A stretch of 64,000 nucleotides of DNA from Pararobbsia silviterrae (GCF_003628125.1 NZ_RBZU01000009.1:186001-250000); one strand, 5' to 3'; positions 16,692-26,862 are shown, counted from the stretch's first letter. Program-made: numbers and translations. Notes: generated by a model not told the origin, from the sequence alone.

Positions 16692-17447
16692 ATGGCTCGT
16701 CTCAAAGTTCTCTATGGTTTTCACGCGGTGACGGCACGCATGCGGCACGACGCGTCGACGATCGAAGAGATCCTGTACGACCCGACCCGGCGTGATCGCC
16801 GGATGACGGATTTTCTCGCGCAGGCCGAAGCGGCAGGCGTGCGCACGATCGCGGCCGACGCGCAACGTCTGCACGGCCTGACGGGCAGCGATCGCCACCA
16901 GGGCGTGGTGGCGCGCGCGGAGGACGTTCCGCTCGCGCAGAATCTCGCCGAACTCCTCGACGGCGTGTCGGGCCCGGCGCTGCTGCTCGTGCTCGACGGC
17001 GTCACCGATCCGCATAACCTCGGCGCCTGCCTGCGCGTCGCGGATGCTGCGGGCGCGCACGCGGTCATCGCGCCGCGCGACCGCGCGGTCGGCCTCAACG
17101 CGACCGCCGCGAAAGTCGCGAGCGGCGCGGCCGAGACCGTTCCGTACATCACGGTGACGAATCTCGCGCGCGCGCTGCGCGAATTGCAGGAAGCCGGCGT
17201 CTGGGTCATCGGCACGGACGACCAGGCGACCGACTCGGTCTACGACACGAAGCTCGACGGACCGATCGCGCTCGTGATGGGCGCCGAAGGCGAGGGCATG
17301 CGCCGCCTCACGCGCGAAACCTGCGACGTGCTCATGCATATCCCGATGGCGGGCAGCGTCGAAAGTCTCAACGTATCGGTCGCGAGCGGCGTCTGTTTGT
17401 TCGAAGCCGTACGTCAGCGCGCGGTGGCGCGCCCAGCGAAGGCCTAG
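16692..17447 (+). CDS. rlmB: 23S rRNA (guanosine-2'-O-)-methyltransferase RlmB
   Basis: 251 residues of the SPOUT/TrmH family. An N-terminal substrate-binding domain ([16 protein letters not shown]...) is followed by the knotted catalytic domain. The three SPOUT motifs are visible: [23 protein letters not shown] and [15 protein letters not shown]. It methylates G2251 of 23S rRNA in the E. coli numbering. It follows rnr and lies 8 bases before the sirtuin gene, so rlmB and the sirtuin are probably co-transcribed. Confidence 0.94.
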   Translation: MARLKVLYGFHAVTARMRHDASTIEEILYDPTRRDRRMTDFLAQAEAAGVRTIAADAQRLHGLTGSDRHQGVVARAEDVPLAQNLAELLDGVSGPALLLVLDGVTDPHNLGACLRVADAAGAHAVIAPRDRAVGLNATAAKVASGAAETVPYITVTNLARALRELQEAGVWVIGTDDQATDSVYDTKLDGPIALVMGAEGEGMRRLTRETCDVLMHIPMAGSVESLNVSVASGVCLFEAVRQRAVARPAKA

Positions 17448-17455
17448 GAGCGGTC

Positions 17456-18226
17456 ATGCCCCTGCGCGCGTTCAACACCGGACATCCGATGACGCGCGCA
17501 CATGAATGGCTCGTCAACGCGCGGCATCTGTTCGTGCTGACGGGCGCCGGGGTGTCGGCCGAAAGCGGCATCCCGACCTTTCGCGATGCGCAGACGGGTC
17601 TCTGGGCCCGTTACGATCCGCTCGATCTTGCGACGCCCGAGGCGTTTGCGCGGGATCCTGTCCTCGTCTGGCAGTGGTACGCCCATCGTCGCGAGATCGT
17701 CGCCCGCGCCGCGCCCAACGCGGCTCATCAGGCGCTCGCGCGATGGCAGTCGCATCGGCGCATGTCGCTCGTCACGCAAAACGTCGACGGTCTGCATGCG
17801 CGCGCGGGTAGCCGCGACGTCATCGAACTGCACGGCAATCTGTTCGCGAATCAATGGTTCAACGGTTGCGGCCGTTGCCCGATCGACGTCGCGCGGACGA
17901 CACAGCCGGATCGTCCGCCGGCCTGCGCGCGCTGCGGCGCGCTGTTGCGGCCGGGCGTGGTCTGGTTCGGCGAAGCGCTGCCCGCTGCGGCGCTCGACGC
18001 CGCCTATGCGGCGGCCGCCGATTCGGACGTCTGTCTGGTCGTGGGGACGTCGGGCCTTGTCTATCCGGCCGCGGGTTTGCCGTCGATCGCGGCCGAGCGC
18101 GGCGCGCGCGTGATCGTCGTCAATCCGCAGCGCAGCGATCTCGATCACGATGCCGATATCGTGCTCTATCAGAAGGCGGCCGAATGCCTGCCGATCCTGC
18201 TCGCCGATGCGGGCCCCGCGCATTGA
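17456..18226 (+). CDS. Sir2-family NAD-dependent protein deacylase
   Basis: 256 residues. NAD-binding motifs [15 protein letters not shown] (about 31-44) and TQNVDGLH (108-114) are present, with catalytic His126 in ELHGN. Zinc is held by Cys138, Cys141, Cys157 and Cys160. Tyr75 and Arg78 (WYAHRREIV) form the Y-x-x-R motif of class III sirtuins such as SIRT5 and CobB, which remove succinyl and malonyl as well as acetyl groups. It is 8 bases after rlmB. Activity on succinyl-lysine is an inference from the motif. Confidence 0.92.
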   Translation: MPLRAFNTGHPMTRAHEWLVNARHLFVLTGAGVSAESGIPTFRDAQTGLWARYDPLDLATPEAFARDPVLVWQWYAHRREIVARAAPNAAHQALARWQSHRRMSLVTQNVDGLHARAGSRDVIELHGNLFANQWFNGCGRCPIDVARTTQPDRPPACARCGALLRPGVVWFGEALPAAALDAAYAAAADSDVCLVVGTSGLVYPAAGLPSIAAERGARVIVVNPQRSDLDHDADIVLYQKAAECLPILLADAGPAH

Positions 18227-18299
18227 GCGGTGCGCGCGACCGCCTGATCCGCGCGGACTCCGATACACTACCGGCCTCTGTTCTTTCGCGGCTCCGATC

Positions 18300-18986
18300 A
18301 TGACTCAAGATGAACTCAAGCAGCAGGTAGGCCGCGCGGCCGCCAACTATGTTCTGTCGAACGTCGCGCACGGCGCGGTGCTGGGTGTCGGCACGGGCTC
18401 GACGGTCAACTTCTTCATCGACGAAGTCGCCGCGTTCAAGGACCGCTTCCGCGGCGCGGTCTCGAGTTCGAACGCGAGCACGGCGCGCCTGCGCGCACAC
18501 GGCTTCGAAGTGCTCGAACTCAACGACATCGAGACCTTGCCCGTCTATGTCGACGGCGCCGACGAAATCGATGCGGCCGGACACATGATCAAGGGCGGCG
18601 GCGGCGCGCTGACGCGCGAGAAGATCGTCGCAATGGTCGCGCAAACCTTCGTCTGCATCGTCGACGAGAGCAAGCGCGTCGACCTGTTGGGCGCATTCCC
18701 GCTGCCCGTCGAAGTGATTCCGATGGCGAGCGCCGCGATCGCGCGCCGCTTCGTCGATCTCGACGGTCAGCCGACGCTACGCGTCGCGAAGGACGGCAGC
18801 ACGTTCGTGACGGACAACGGCAATTGGGTGCTCGACGTCCATGGACTGCGCATCCCGGATCCGGTCGGACTCGAAGCGGAGGTCAATAACTGGCCCGGCG
18901 TCGTGACCGTCGGACTGTTCGCGCGGCGCGGCGCGAACATCAGCTTGCTCGGGACGAAGGAAGGCGTGCATCGCATCGATTATTGA
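18300..18986 (+). CDS. rpiA: Ribose-5-phosphate isomerase A
   Basis: 228 residues from the ATG at 18300. Motifs include [12 protein letters not shown] (phosphate binding), [18 protein letters not shown] and [14 protein letters not shown], which carry the catalytic Asp, Glu and Lys. It interconverts ribose-5-phosphate and ribulose-5-phosphate in the pentose phosphate pathway. The frame is open upstream, but that part does not resemble RpiA. It starts 73 bases after the sirtuin gene. Confidence 0.96.
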   Translation: MTQDELKQQVGRAAANYVLSNVAHGAVLGVGTGSTVNFFIDEVAAFKDRFRGAVSSSNASTARLRAHGFEVLELNDIETLPVYVDGADEIDAAGHMIKGGGGALTREKIVAMVAQTFVCIVDESKRVDLLGAFPLPVEVIPMASAAIARRFVDLDGQPTLRVAKDGSTFVTDNGNWVLDVHGLRIPDPVGLEAEVNNWPGVVTVGLFARRGANISLLGTKEGVHRIDY

Positions 18987-19033
18987 CGCGAAGTAGGCGG
19001 CGTGTGACGCATCGGCGGCGTGCCGATGCCTCG

Positions 19034-19657
19034 TCAGGGCCGCACGAGCCGCGCGACCTCGGCGGCCGTCGCCGATCCGCTCGCGGCGAGGCCGTCAGCC
19101 ACGCCCGTGCGATCCGCGTGAGTCTTGTTCTGACTCATTTTCCATTTGCCGATCATCCGATCGACCGGAATCTCGATGCCGACGATCTTCGTGATCAGCT
19201 CGTCGAGATACGCGGGCGGCGCATCGCCCATCTTCCAGGGCTTGGGCTGCGATGCCTCCATCCGGTGCGTGAGCCGCGCGACCAGCCCCCGGACCCAGCG
19301 CGGATCGTCGATCGCGCGCATGCGGCCATGCACGTGAACCACGGCGTAGTTATAGGTCGGCACGACTTCGTGCGTCGTCTGCTTGCTCGGATACCAGTTC
19401 GGCGAGATATAGGCCGACGGACCTTCGAAGATGACGAGCGCGTCCGTGCCCGCGGTCAGCGTCGCAAACGCGTTGCTGCGCGCCACGTGGCCGCGCAGCA
19501 CGGCCTTGCCTTCGGCGCCGATATCGAGCTCGAACGGCAGATGGTTCGCGTCGAATCCGTCGTCCGTGCGAATGACGACCGCGCCGAGCGGATTTGCCCG
19601 AATCAGCGCGTGCAGTGTTTCGGGGCGATGCTCGGCGAAGGCTTCGGGCAGGTACAT
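19034..19657 (-). CDS. PaiB-family FMN-binding negative transcriptional regulator
   Basis: 207 residues starting MYLPEAFAEHRPETLHALIRANPLGAVV, typical of the PaiB / flavin-split-barrel family. NHLPFELD, HVARSN, GPSAYISPNWY and YNYAVVHVHG are conserved family blocks. PaiB of Bacillus affects sporulation and protease genes, but the role in proteobacteria is unproven. It is convergent with rpiA. An 11-base tandem repeat lies upstream. Confidence 0.85.
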   Translation of the reverse strand: MYLPEAFAEHRPETLHALIRANPLGAVVIRTDDGFDANHLPFELDIGAEGKAVLRGHVARSNAFATLTAGTDALVIFEGPSAYISPNWYPSKQTTHEVVPTYNYAVVHVHGRMRAIDDPRWVRGLVARLTHRMEASQPKPWKMGDAPPAYLDELITKIVGIEIPVDRMIGKWKMSQNKTHADRTGVADGLAASGSATAAEVARLVRP

Positions 19658-19750
19658 GGCGGGACTCGATGCGTGGACGCCGTCGGGCGTCGCTAAAAGG
19701 CGCGATCGGAAGGGGATCGCGCCTCGATCGGGCGGCGCTCGGACGTCTTC

Positions 19751-19816
19751 AGGTGTCGTTCAGGCGTCGCTTAGGTGTCGCTTAGGTGTCGCTCAGCTGA
19801 CGTTCAGGTCCCGTGC
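19751..19816. repeat. 11-base tandem repeat, six units
   Basis: Six consecutive units related to AGGTGTCGCTT, the middle three nearly identical and the outer ones diverged. It is non-coding, lying between two minus-strand genes (after the gene ending at 19863 and before the PaiB-like start). Confidence 0.8.
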
Positions 19817-19862
19817 GCGCGGCGAGCGCGCGCCGGGCACGGACATGAACGAACGAGCGCGC

Positions 19863-20138
19863 TCAGGCGCTTTCGGGCGGCACGTAGCCGGACGCGGTAT
19901 CGGCGCCTTCGCCGAACAGGAATTTCTCCGTTTGCTTGAGCAGATACTGACGCGCGCGCGAATCGGCCATATTGAGCCGGTTTTCATTGATCAGCATCGT
20001 CTGCTGCTTGAGCCAGCTCTGCCACGCTTCCTTCGAAATGCTTTCGTAAATGCGCTTGCCCAGCTCGCCGGGTACGGGCGGGAAATCCAGACCTTCTGCG
20101 TCCTTGTCCAGTTTTGCGCAATGAACAGTGCGTGCCAT
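19863..20138 (-). CDS. yggX: YggX-type Fe2+ trafficking / oxidative damage protection protein
   Basis: 91 residues beginning [21 protein letters not shown] with the invariant Cys7 and the blocks [20 protein letters not shown] and [19 protein letters not shown]. The family protects Fe-S clusters and influences iron availability in the cytoplasm. Length is normal. It lies downstream of argA on the same strand with a 131-base gap, as in related genomes. Confidence 0.95.
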   Translation of the reverse strand: MARTVHCAKLDKDAEGLDFPPVPGELGKRIYESISKEAWQSWLKQQTMLINENRLNMADSRARQYLLKQTEKFLFGEGADTASGYVPPESA

Positions 20139-20269
20139 CGTGATGCTTCTCCAATCTCGGGGTGAACGCGTCGCCGCGTTCGGTGGGGAATGCGCGTCCG
20201 GGAGCCGGACGTCTTATCGAATCGGGTGGCGCGTCTGAGCGCGCCGGATGCGGCTGCGCGACGTGCGCC

Positions 20270-21622
20270 TCAGAGCTGCTTGATCAACACCAGCGATCTT
20301 CGCTGAAAGTTATAAAACTTGCGACGGTCCTCGGGCAGATCCTCGACGCTGGCCTTGACGAAGCCGCGCTTGAGAAACCAGTGCTCGGTCCGCGTGGTCA
20401 GCACGAACAGCCGGTTCAGGCCGCGCGCGCGCGCGCGCTGCTCGATGCGCTTGAGCAGGCGCTCGCCGTCGCCCGAGCCTTGGGCTTCGGGCGCGACCGT
20501 CAGGCAGGCCATCTCGCCGATGCGCTCGTGCGGATACGGATAGAGCGCCGCGCACCCGAACAGGACGCCATCGTGCTCGATGACCGAGAAATGATCGATG
20601 TCGCGCTCGATCTGGTGGCGTCCGCGCCGCACGAGCGTGCCGTCGTTTTCGAGCGGCTCGATGAGCTGCAGAATGCCGCCGACGTCGTCGGAGGCCGCTT
20701 CGCGCAGGCTTTCGAGGTTCTCGTACGAGATCATCGTGCCGACGCCGTCGTGCAGGAACAGTTCGAGCAGCACGCTGCCGTCGAGCGTGTAAGGCACCAT
20801 GTGCGCGCGCGGCACGCCGCCGCGGCACGCGCGGATCGCGTGCTTGAGGTAGCTCGCGGCCTCGCCTTCAGGATCGAGGGTTTCCTGGGTTTGCTGGGCT
20901 TCCTCGAGCGACATCTCGCGCATCAGTTCGCCGTGCTCGTCCGGGATGCCGGGCAATTCGGTCAGGAAGATCAGCTTGTCGGCGCGCAGTGCGATCGCGA
21001 CCGACGACGCGACGTCTTCCATCGACAGATTGAACGCCTCGCCGGTCGGCGAAAAACCGAGCGGCGACAGCAGCACGATCTTGCGGCCCGGGCTCGACAG
21101 CGATTGACGCAGCGAGTCCGCGTCGATCTTGCGCACGACGCCCGTGTGCTGGAAATCGAAGCCTTCGACGATGCCCACGGGGCGCGCCGTCACGAAGTTG
21201 CCCGAAATGACGCTGATGCGCGCGTGCGCCATCGGCGTGTTCGGCAAGCCCTGGCTGATCGCCGCCTCGATGTCGAGGCGGACTTCGCCGGCCGCTTCCT
21301 TCGCGGCTTCGAGCGCGCGCAGGTCGGTGATGCGCATGCCGAGCGCAAACTGCGATTCGACCTGATGGAGTTGCAATTGCTCTTCGACCTGCGGGCGCGA
21401 CCCGTGCACGAGCACGATATGCATGCCCATCGCGTGGAGCAGCGCAAGATCCTGGACGAGCGCGTTGAGTCCGCCTTCCTTGACGAGTTCGCCGCCGAAC
21501 GCGACGACGAAGGTCTTGTTGCGAAACGCGTGGATATACGGTGCGACCGATCGCAACCATTCGACGAACTGTGCGTGGTCGGTGGTGTCGGGCAGAGTAA
21601 CGAGATCGGTTTGCGAATTCAT
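20270..21622 (-). CDS. argA: N-acetylglutamate synthase (kinase-like plus GNAT)
   Basis: 450 residues from the ATG at 21622 (MNSQTDLVTL); another ATG eight codons upstream is possible but is not supported by the promoter position. The N-terminal amino-acid kinase fold (FVVAFGGELV, HIVLVHGSRPQVEEQL, about 35-290) binds arginine for feedback control in this family. The C-terminal GNAT domain (ACLTVAPEAQGSGDGERLL, about 300-450) makes N-acetylglutamate from glutamate and acetyl-CoA, the first arginine step. It is divergent from hrpA with only 22 bases between starts. Confidence 0.94.
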   Translation of the reverse strand: MNSQTDLVTLPDTTDHAQFVEWLRSVAPYIHAFRNKTFVVAFGGELVKEGGLNALVQDLALLHAMGMHIVLVHGSRPQVEEQLQLHQVESQFALGMRITDLRALEAAKEAAGEVRLDIEAAISQGLPNTPMAHARISVISGNFVTARPVGIVEGFDFQHTGVVRKIDADSLRQSLSSPGRKIVLLSPLGFSPTGEAFNLSMEDVASSVAIALRADKLIFLTELPGIPDEHGELMREMSLEEAQQTQETLDPEGEAASYLKHAIRACRGGVPRAHMVPYTLDGSVLLELFLHDGVGTMISYENLESLREAASDDVGGILQLIEPLENDGTLVRRGRHQIERDIDHFSVIEHDGVLFGCAALYPYPHERIGEMACLTVAPEAQGSGDGERLLKRIEQRARARGLNRLFVLTTRTEHWFLKRGFVKASVEDLPEDRRKFYNFQRRSLVLIKQL

Positions 21623-21628
21623 GGCGGG

Positions 21629-21636
21629 ATTATAAT
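21629..21636. promoter_or_regulatory. Shared symmetric -10 element for argA and hrpA
   Basis: ATTATAAT contains TATAAT on both strands. It lies 9 bases before the hrpA ATG and 7 before the argA ATG. No good -35 is visible for either. Transcripts from it would be nearly leaderless. Confidence 0.4.
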
Positions 21637-21644
21637 GCGCGCCC

Positions 21645-24600
21645 ATGTCGAATGTCGGTGAAAGCGCGCCTCGAAAGGCGCCCGGCCCCAGGCCGAAAAA
21701 CGCCCCGCGGCCCGCCCGCGAGATCGTCGCGAACCCCGTGCCGCCGATCGAGTTTCCCCCCGAGCTGCCGGTGACCGGCCGCCGGGAGGATATCGCGCAC
21801 GCGATTGCGAACCATCAAGTCGTCATCGTGTCCGGTCAGACGGGCTCGGGCAAGACGACCCAGCTCCCGAAGATCTGCCTGTCGCTCGGCCGCGGACGCG
21901 GCGCGGGCGGCGCAGGCCTCGTCGGCCACACCCAGCCGCGACGGATCGCCGCGAGCGCGACCGCGAGGCGTATCGCGGAAGAACTCAAGACGCCGTTCGG
22001 CGAGGTCGTCGGCTACAAGGTGCGGTTCAACGACAATCTTGCACCCGGTGCCTCGGTCAAATTGATGACAGACGGCATTTTGCTCGCCGAAACGCAGACC
22101 GATCCGCTGTTGCGAGCCTACGACACGCTGATCATCGACGAGGCGCACGAGCGCAGTCTCAATATCGACTTTCTGCTCGGTTATCTGAAGCAGATTCTGC
22201 CGAAACGCCCCGATCTCAAGCTGATCATCACGTCGGCGACGATCGACGCCGAGCGGTTCGCGCGGCATTTCGGCTCGGAAACGCAGCCCGCGCCGGTCAT
22301 CGAGGTCAGCGGACGTCTGTATCCCGTCGAGATCCGCTACCGGCCGATCGCCGACGATCGCGGGCCGCGCGCGGGCCAGCCGGGAACGTCCGGAACGCCA
22401 GCCGCGCGCGCGCCCGAGAAAAGCGCGCGCGACCAGGAGCGCGACCTTCACGAGGCGATCGTCGACGCGGTCGACGAACTGTGCCGCGAAGGCAGCGGCG
22501 ACGTGCTCGTGTTTCTGCCGGGCGAGCGCGAGATCCGCGACGCCGCCGAGGCGCTTCGCAAGCACCATCCGCCGCATACGGAAATTCTGCCGCTGTTCGC
22601 GCGCCTCTCGGCCGCCGAGCAGGAACGCGTGTTCAAGCCGTCGAATGCGCGGCGGATCGTGCTCGCGACGAACGTCGCCGAGACGTCGCTGACGGTGCCC
22701 GGCGTGCGGTATGTCGTCGACGCGGGGACCGCGCGCGTCAAACGCTATTCGTATCGGAACAAGGTCGAGCAACTGCAGATCGAGCCCGTCTCGCAGGCGG
22801 CGGCCAATCAGCGCGCGGGCCGCTGCGGCCGCGTGGCGGATGGCGTCTGCATCCGCTTGTACGACGAGGCCGACTTCGAGGCGCGCGCGCGTTTCACCGA
22901 TCCCGAGATCCTGCGCGCGTCGCTCGCCGCGGTCATTCTGCGCATGAAGTCGCTGCATCTGAGCGACATCGAGCGTTTTCCGTTTCTCGAAGCGCCGCCC
23001 GGCCGCGCGATCGCCGACGGTTACCAACTGCTCAACGAACTCGGTGCGACCGACGACGAGAACGCCTTGACGGCGATCGGCCGCGAACTCGCGCGGCTGC
23101 CGCTCGACCCGCGGATCGCGCGCATGATTCTGGCGGCGCGCGATCAGCAGGCGCTCAGCGAGCTGCTGATCATCGCGAGCGCGCTGTCGGTCCAGGACCC
23201 GCGCGATCGGCCTGTCGAGGCGCAGGAGGCGGCCGATCAGGCGCACAAGAAGTTCGTCGACGAACGCTCGGAGTTTCTCGGCTGGCTGCGGATCTGGAAA
23301 TGGTTCGAGGAAGCCGTCGCGCACAAGAAATCGAATCGTCAGCTCGTCGACGCCTGCCGCGCCAATTTCCTGTCGCATCTGCGGCTGCGCGAATGGCGCG
23401 ACGTGCACAGCCAGTTGCTGACGGTCGTGCGCGAGATGGGTTGGCGGCTCAACGAGTCCGAAGCGACGTTCGAGCAGATCCACTGGTCGCTGCTCACAGG
23501 CTTGCTTGGCAATATCGGCGTCAAGGCCGACGACGAACCGCATTACCTCGGCGCGCGCGGCATCAAGTTCCATCTGTGGCCGGGTTCGGCGCTCGCGAAG
23601 AAGGCGGGGCGCTGGGTCGTCGCGGCCGAACTCGTCGAAACGAGCCGCTTGTTCGCGCGCGGAATCGCGCGCATCGAGCCCGAATGGCTCGAAAAGGTCG
23701 GCGGCCATCTGATCAAGACGTCGCAGTCCGAGCCGCACTGGGAGAAGAAGGCCGCGCAGGTCGTCGCGTACGAGCGCGGCACGCTCTATGGACTGACGGT
23801 CTACAACCGGCGCCGTGTCGCGTTCGGCCGGCAGGATCCGGCCCGCGCGCGCGCCATGTTCATCCGCGGCGCGCTCGTCGAGGGCGAATTCGACACGCGC
23901 CTGCCGTTCTTCGCGCACAACCGCAAGCTGCTCGCGGACATCGAGCAACTCGAGCACAAATCGCGCAGGCAGGACGTGCTCGTCGACGACGAACTGATTT
24001 TCGGCTACTACGACGAGGCGCTGCCCGACGGGCTCTACACGGGCGTGGACTTCGAGAAGTGGTATCGCGAGGCGTCGCGCGCGCAGCCCAAGCTGCTGTT
24101 CCTGCAGCGCGACGACCTCATGCGGCACGAGGCGGCCGGCGTGACGACCGATATGTTCCCGAAGAAGACGTCGATCGCGGGCGTCGAGATGGGGCTGTCG
24201 TATCACTTCGAGCCGGGTTCGCCGCGCGACGGCGTCACGTTGACGGTGCCGCTCTACGCGCTCAATCAGGTCGATGCGCGCCGTTGCGAATGGCTCGTGC
24301 CCGGCATGCTCAAGGAAAAGACGCAGTTGCTGCTCAAGTCGCTGCCGCAGAAACTGCGCCGTCACTGCGTGCCGCTGCCGACCTACGCGGCGGGGTTTGC
24401 GGGCCGCGCGACGTTCGGCGTCGGCGCCGTCGTCGACGCGCTGATCGCCGATCTGCGCGAGCAAGTCCAGGTTCAGGCGAAGGCGTCCGATTTCAAGCTC
24501 GAATCGCTGCCCGCGCATTTGTTCATGAACTTCAAGGTCATCGACGAGCATGGGCGTCAGCTCGCGATGGCGCGTAATCTCGCGCAACTGCGCGCCGAGC

Positions 24601-25736
24601 TAGGCGCGCAGGCCCAGCAGGAGTTTCAGAAGCTCGCGGCGGCGCATGTCGCGCAGCCGGAGGCATCGGACGCGGCGACATCGGCACGGGGTGCGGGAGC
24701 CGCATCGGCGCGCACTATGGAAGCCGGTGCCGGTGCGCGCGGCGGGGTCGCCGAGAAACCCGCGACGCGCGCGAGCGCGGGTGGCTCGGCCGTGCAGGGG
24801 GCGGGCGCGAAGGGGACGCACGCGAAGGGCCTGGCGGCGAAGGACGGCTCGCCGTCCGCCAGCGCCGCGACCGAATCGACCGCGCTTTACGAACGGCTGA
24901 CGACCTGGAGCTTCGGCACGCTGCCCGAACTGCTCGAAATCCGGCGCGGCGGTCAGACGCTGTTCGGCTATCCGGCCCTGGTCGACCGCGGCACGCATTG
25001 CGACGTCGAGGTGTTCGATTCGCCCGAGGAGGCCGCGCGGATCCATCGCGCGGGCTTGCGGCGGCTGTTCGCGCTCCAGTTGCGCGAGCCGATCAAATAC
25101 GTCGAGAAGAACATTCCGGGGCTCCAGCAGATGGCGATGCAGTTCATGCCGTTCGGCTCGCAGGAGGAGCTTCGCGACCAGCTTGTCGAATGCGCGCTCG
25201 ACCGCGCGTGTCTGCAGGACCCGCTGCCCGGCGACGCGCAGGCGTTCGCGGCGCGCCGCGACGAAGGCCGCAGCCGTCTGACGCTGCTCGCGCAGGAGAT
25301 CGCGCGGCTTGCCGCGTCGATCCTCGGCGAATACGCGGCGGCGACGAAAAAACTCGTGCAGGCCAAGAGTTTCGCGTCCGCTCATGCGGACATGACGCAG
25401 CAACTGCAGGCGCTGACCGGCAAGCGTTTTCTGATCGAGACGCCGTATGCGCAACTCGCGCATTTTCCGCGCTATCTGAAAGCCGTGTCGATGCGCATCG
25501 ACAAGCTCAAGGCCGACGCGGCGCGCGATACGCGTCTGGCAGCCGAGATGGCGCCGCTGCTGCAGCCGTATCAGCGCGCGGTCGCGCAGCGCAAGTCGGT
25601 CGCCGACCCGCGGCTCGTCGAGTTCCGCTGGCTGCTCGAGGAGCTCCGGATATCGCTGTTCGCGCAGGAACTCAGGACGCCGATGCCCGTGTCGGTCAAG
25701 CGGCTGCACAAGGTCTGGGACGCGCTCGAACGTTGA
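21645..25736 (+). CDS. hrpA: ATP-dependent RNA helicase HrpA (DEAH box)
   Basis: 1,363 residues. Helicase motifs: GQTGSGKTTQLPK (I), TQPRRIAA (Ia), DEAHERS (II), TSATIDAERF (III) and QRAGRCGRV (VI). HA2, OB-fold and the long DUF3418 C-terminal region of bacterial HrpA follow. An Ala/Gly-rich insert of about 80 residues (around 1000-1080) interrupts the C-terminal half, which makes it longer than E. coli HrpA (1,300). HrpA resolves stalled ribosome collisions and acts on mRNA in E. coli. Confidence 0.95.
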   Translation: MSNVGESAPRKAPGPRPKNAPRPAREIVANPVPPIEFPPELPVTGRREDIAHAIANHQVVIVSGQTGSGKTTQLPKICLSLGRGRGAGGAGLVGHTQPRRIAASATARRIAEELKTPFGEVVGYKVRFNDNLAPGASVKLMTDGILLAETQTDPLLRAYDTLIIDEAHERSLNIDFLLGYLKQILPKRPDLKLIITSATIDAERFARHFGSETQPAPVIEVSGRLYPVEIRYRPIADDRGPRAGQPGTSGTPAARAPEKSARDQERDLHEAIVDAVDELCREGSGDVLVFLPGEREIRDAAEALRKHHPPHTEILPLFARLSAAEQERVFKPSNARRIVLATNVAETSLTVPGVRYVVDAGTARVKRYSYRNKVEQLQIEPVSQAAANQRAGRCGRVADGVCIRLYDEADFEARARFTDPEILRASLAAVILRMKSLHLSDIERFPFLEAPPGRAIADGYQLLNELGATDDENALTAIGRELARLPLDPRIARMILAARDQQALSELLIIASALSVQDPRDRPVEAQEAADQAHKKFVDERSEFLGWLRIWKWFEEAVAHKKSNRQLVDACRANFLSHLRLREWRDVHSQLLTVVREMGWRLNESEATFEQIHWSLLTGLLGNIGVKADDEPHYLGARGIKFHLWPGSALAKKAGRWVVAAELVETSRLFARGIARIEPEWLEKVGGHLIKTSQSEPHWEKKAAQVVAYERGTLYGLTVYNRRRVAFGRQDPARARAMFIRGALVEGEFDTRLPFFAHNRKLLADIEQLEHKSRRQDVLVDDELIFGYYDEALPDGLYTGVDFEKWYREASRAQPKLLFLQRDDLMRHEAAGVTTDMFPKKTSIAGVEMGLSYHFEPGSPRDGVTLTVPLYALNQVDARRCEWLVPGMLKEKTQLLLKSLPQKLRRHCVPLPTYAAGFAGRATFGVGAVVDALIADLREQVQVQAKASDFKLESLPAHLFMNFKVIDEHGRQLAMARNLAQLRAELGAQAQQEFQKLAAAHVAQPEASDAATSARGAGAASARTMEAGAGARGGVAEKPATRASAGGSAVQGAGAKGTHAKGLAAKDGSPSASAATESTALYERLTTWSFGTLPELLEIRRGGQTLFGYPALVDRGTHCDVEVFDSPEEAARIHRAGLRRLFALQLREPIKYVEKNIPGLQQMAMQFMPFGSQEELRDQLVECALDRACLQDPLPGDAQAFAARRDEGRSRLTLLAQEIARLAASILGEYAAATKKLVQAKSFASAHADMTQQLQALTGKRFLIETPYAQLAHFPRYLKAVSMRIDKLKADAARDTRLAAEMAPLLQPYQRAVAQRKSVADPRLVEFRWLLEELRISLFAQELRTPMPVSVKRLHKVWDALER

Positions 25737-25835
25737 TTTGCTCAGGCGCAAATAATCTTTAAATTGTCCGAACGGCCGATAGGGCGGCGCGCGTTATCGC
25801 ACTACAATGTCGGCTACTGCGGACGATTGATTTTT

Positions 25836-26834
25836 ATGCGTAATTTTGGATTTTTGAAGGTATTCGGCGCGGCGCTGGCCGCGGCGATCGGGGTGTCGTC
25901 GGCGGCGTGGGCGGATGGCAATGTCGTCGTCCTCAATTCGGCCGATGCGAGCATTTCGCTGATCGACCCGGCGTCCCAGACCGTCATCGATACGTTTCCC
26001 GTCGGCAAGGAACCGCACCACCTGATGGCGACGCCCGACAACGCGTCGCTGATCGTCGCGAATTCCGTGTCGAACAACCTCGTCTTTCTCGATCCGAAAA
26101 GCGGCCGGATTCAGCACTGGGTCGAGCATATCGAAGATCCCTATCAGATCGGCTATTCGCCCGACCACCGCTGGTTCGTGACGACGGGCCTGCGGCTCGA
26201 TCGCGTCGATGTTTACCGCGCGGTCGGCGACACGATCGAACTCGCCAAGCGCGTGCCGCTCGCGACGATGCCCAGCCATATGGCCTTTACGCGCGACAGC
26301 ACGACCGCGTTCGTGACGTTGCAGGTCTCGGGCGAACTCGCGGCGATCGATCTCGCGACGCAGACCGTGCTTTGGAAGATGAAGGTCGGCCCCGTGCCCG
26401 CCGGACTCTGGATGACGCCCGACGACCGGTATCTGCTCGTCGGCATGACCGGCGCCGATTACGTCGCGGTCGTCGATTGGCGCACGCGTACGGTCGTCAA
26501 GACGATACACACGGGCAAGGGCGCGCATAATTTCCGCTCGCTCGACGACGGACGGCATGTCGCGGTCTCGAACCGCGTCGCGAATACGATCAGCATCATC
26601 GATGAACTCGCGCTGACGAACGCGGGCGACATCACGGGCTTGCTGCCCGGACCCGACGATATGGAACTTTCGGCCGATCGGCGGTATCTGTGGGTGACGT
26701 TCCGCTTCGCGAAGCACGTCGGCATCATCGACATGAACACGCGGCAACTGGTCAAGACCATTCCGGTCGGCCGCTCGCCGCACGGTATTTACTTTCACGA
26801 CCGCGCGCCGGTAACGGCCGCAAACGGCGCCTGA
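25836..26834 (+). CDS. Secreted YVTN-type beta-propeller protein
   Basis: 332 residues from MRNFGFLKVFGAALAAAIGVSSAAWA, a clear signal peptide with an AWA cleavage site. The mature part holds repeated propeller blades (NVVVLNSADASISLIDPASQTVIDTF; later DYVAVVDWRTRTVVKTI and HVGIIDMNTRQLVKTI). Such periplasmic propellers act as scaffolds or binding surfaces, and no enzyme motif is visible. It heads an apparent four-gene run with the sterol desaturase (28 bases later), EI24 and CinA-like genes. The 25-codon upstream extension is ignored because the signal peptide starts here. Confidence 0.82.
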   Translation: MRNFGFLKVFGAALAAAIGVSSAAWADGNVVVLNSADASISLIDPASQTVIDTFPVGKEPHHLMATPDNASLIVANSVSNNLVFLDPKSGRIQHWVEHIEDPYQIGYSPDHRWFVTTGLRLDRVDVYRAVGDTIELAKRVPLATMPSHMAFTRDSTTAFVTLQVSGELAAIDLATQTVLWKMKVGPVPAGLWMTPDDRYLLVGMTGADYVAVVDWRTRTVVKTIHTGKGAHNFRSLDDGRHVAVSNRVANTISIIDELALTNAGDITGLLPGPDDMELSADRRYLWVTFRFAKHVGIIDMNTRQLVKTIPVGRSPHGIYFHDRAPVTAANGA

Positions 26835-26862
26835 ACACGGCGCCGAGGGAATCGAGGCAAGC

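Noticed and set aside
21630-24587. Minus-strand frame opposite hrpA
   Set aside because: Shadow of hrpA, biased to Arg/Asp/Glu.
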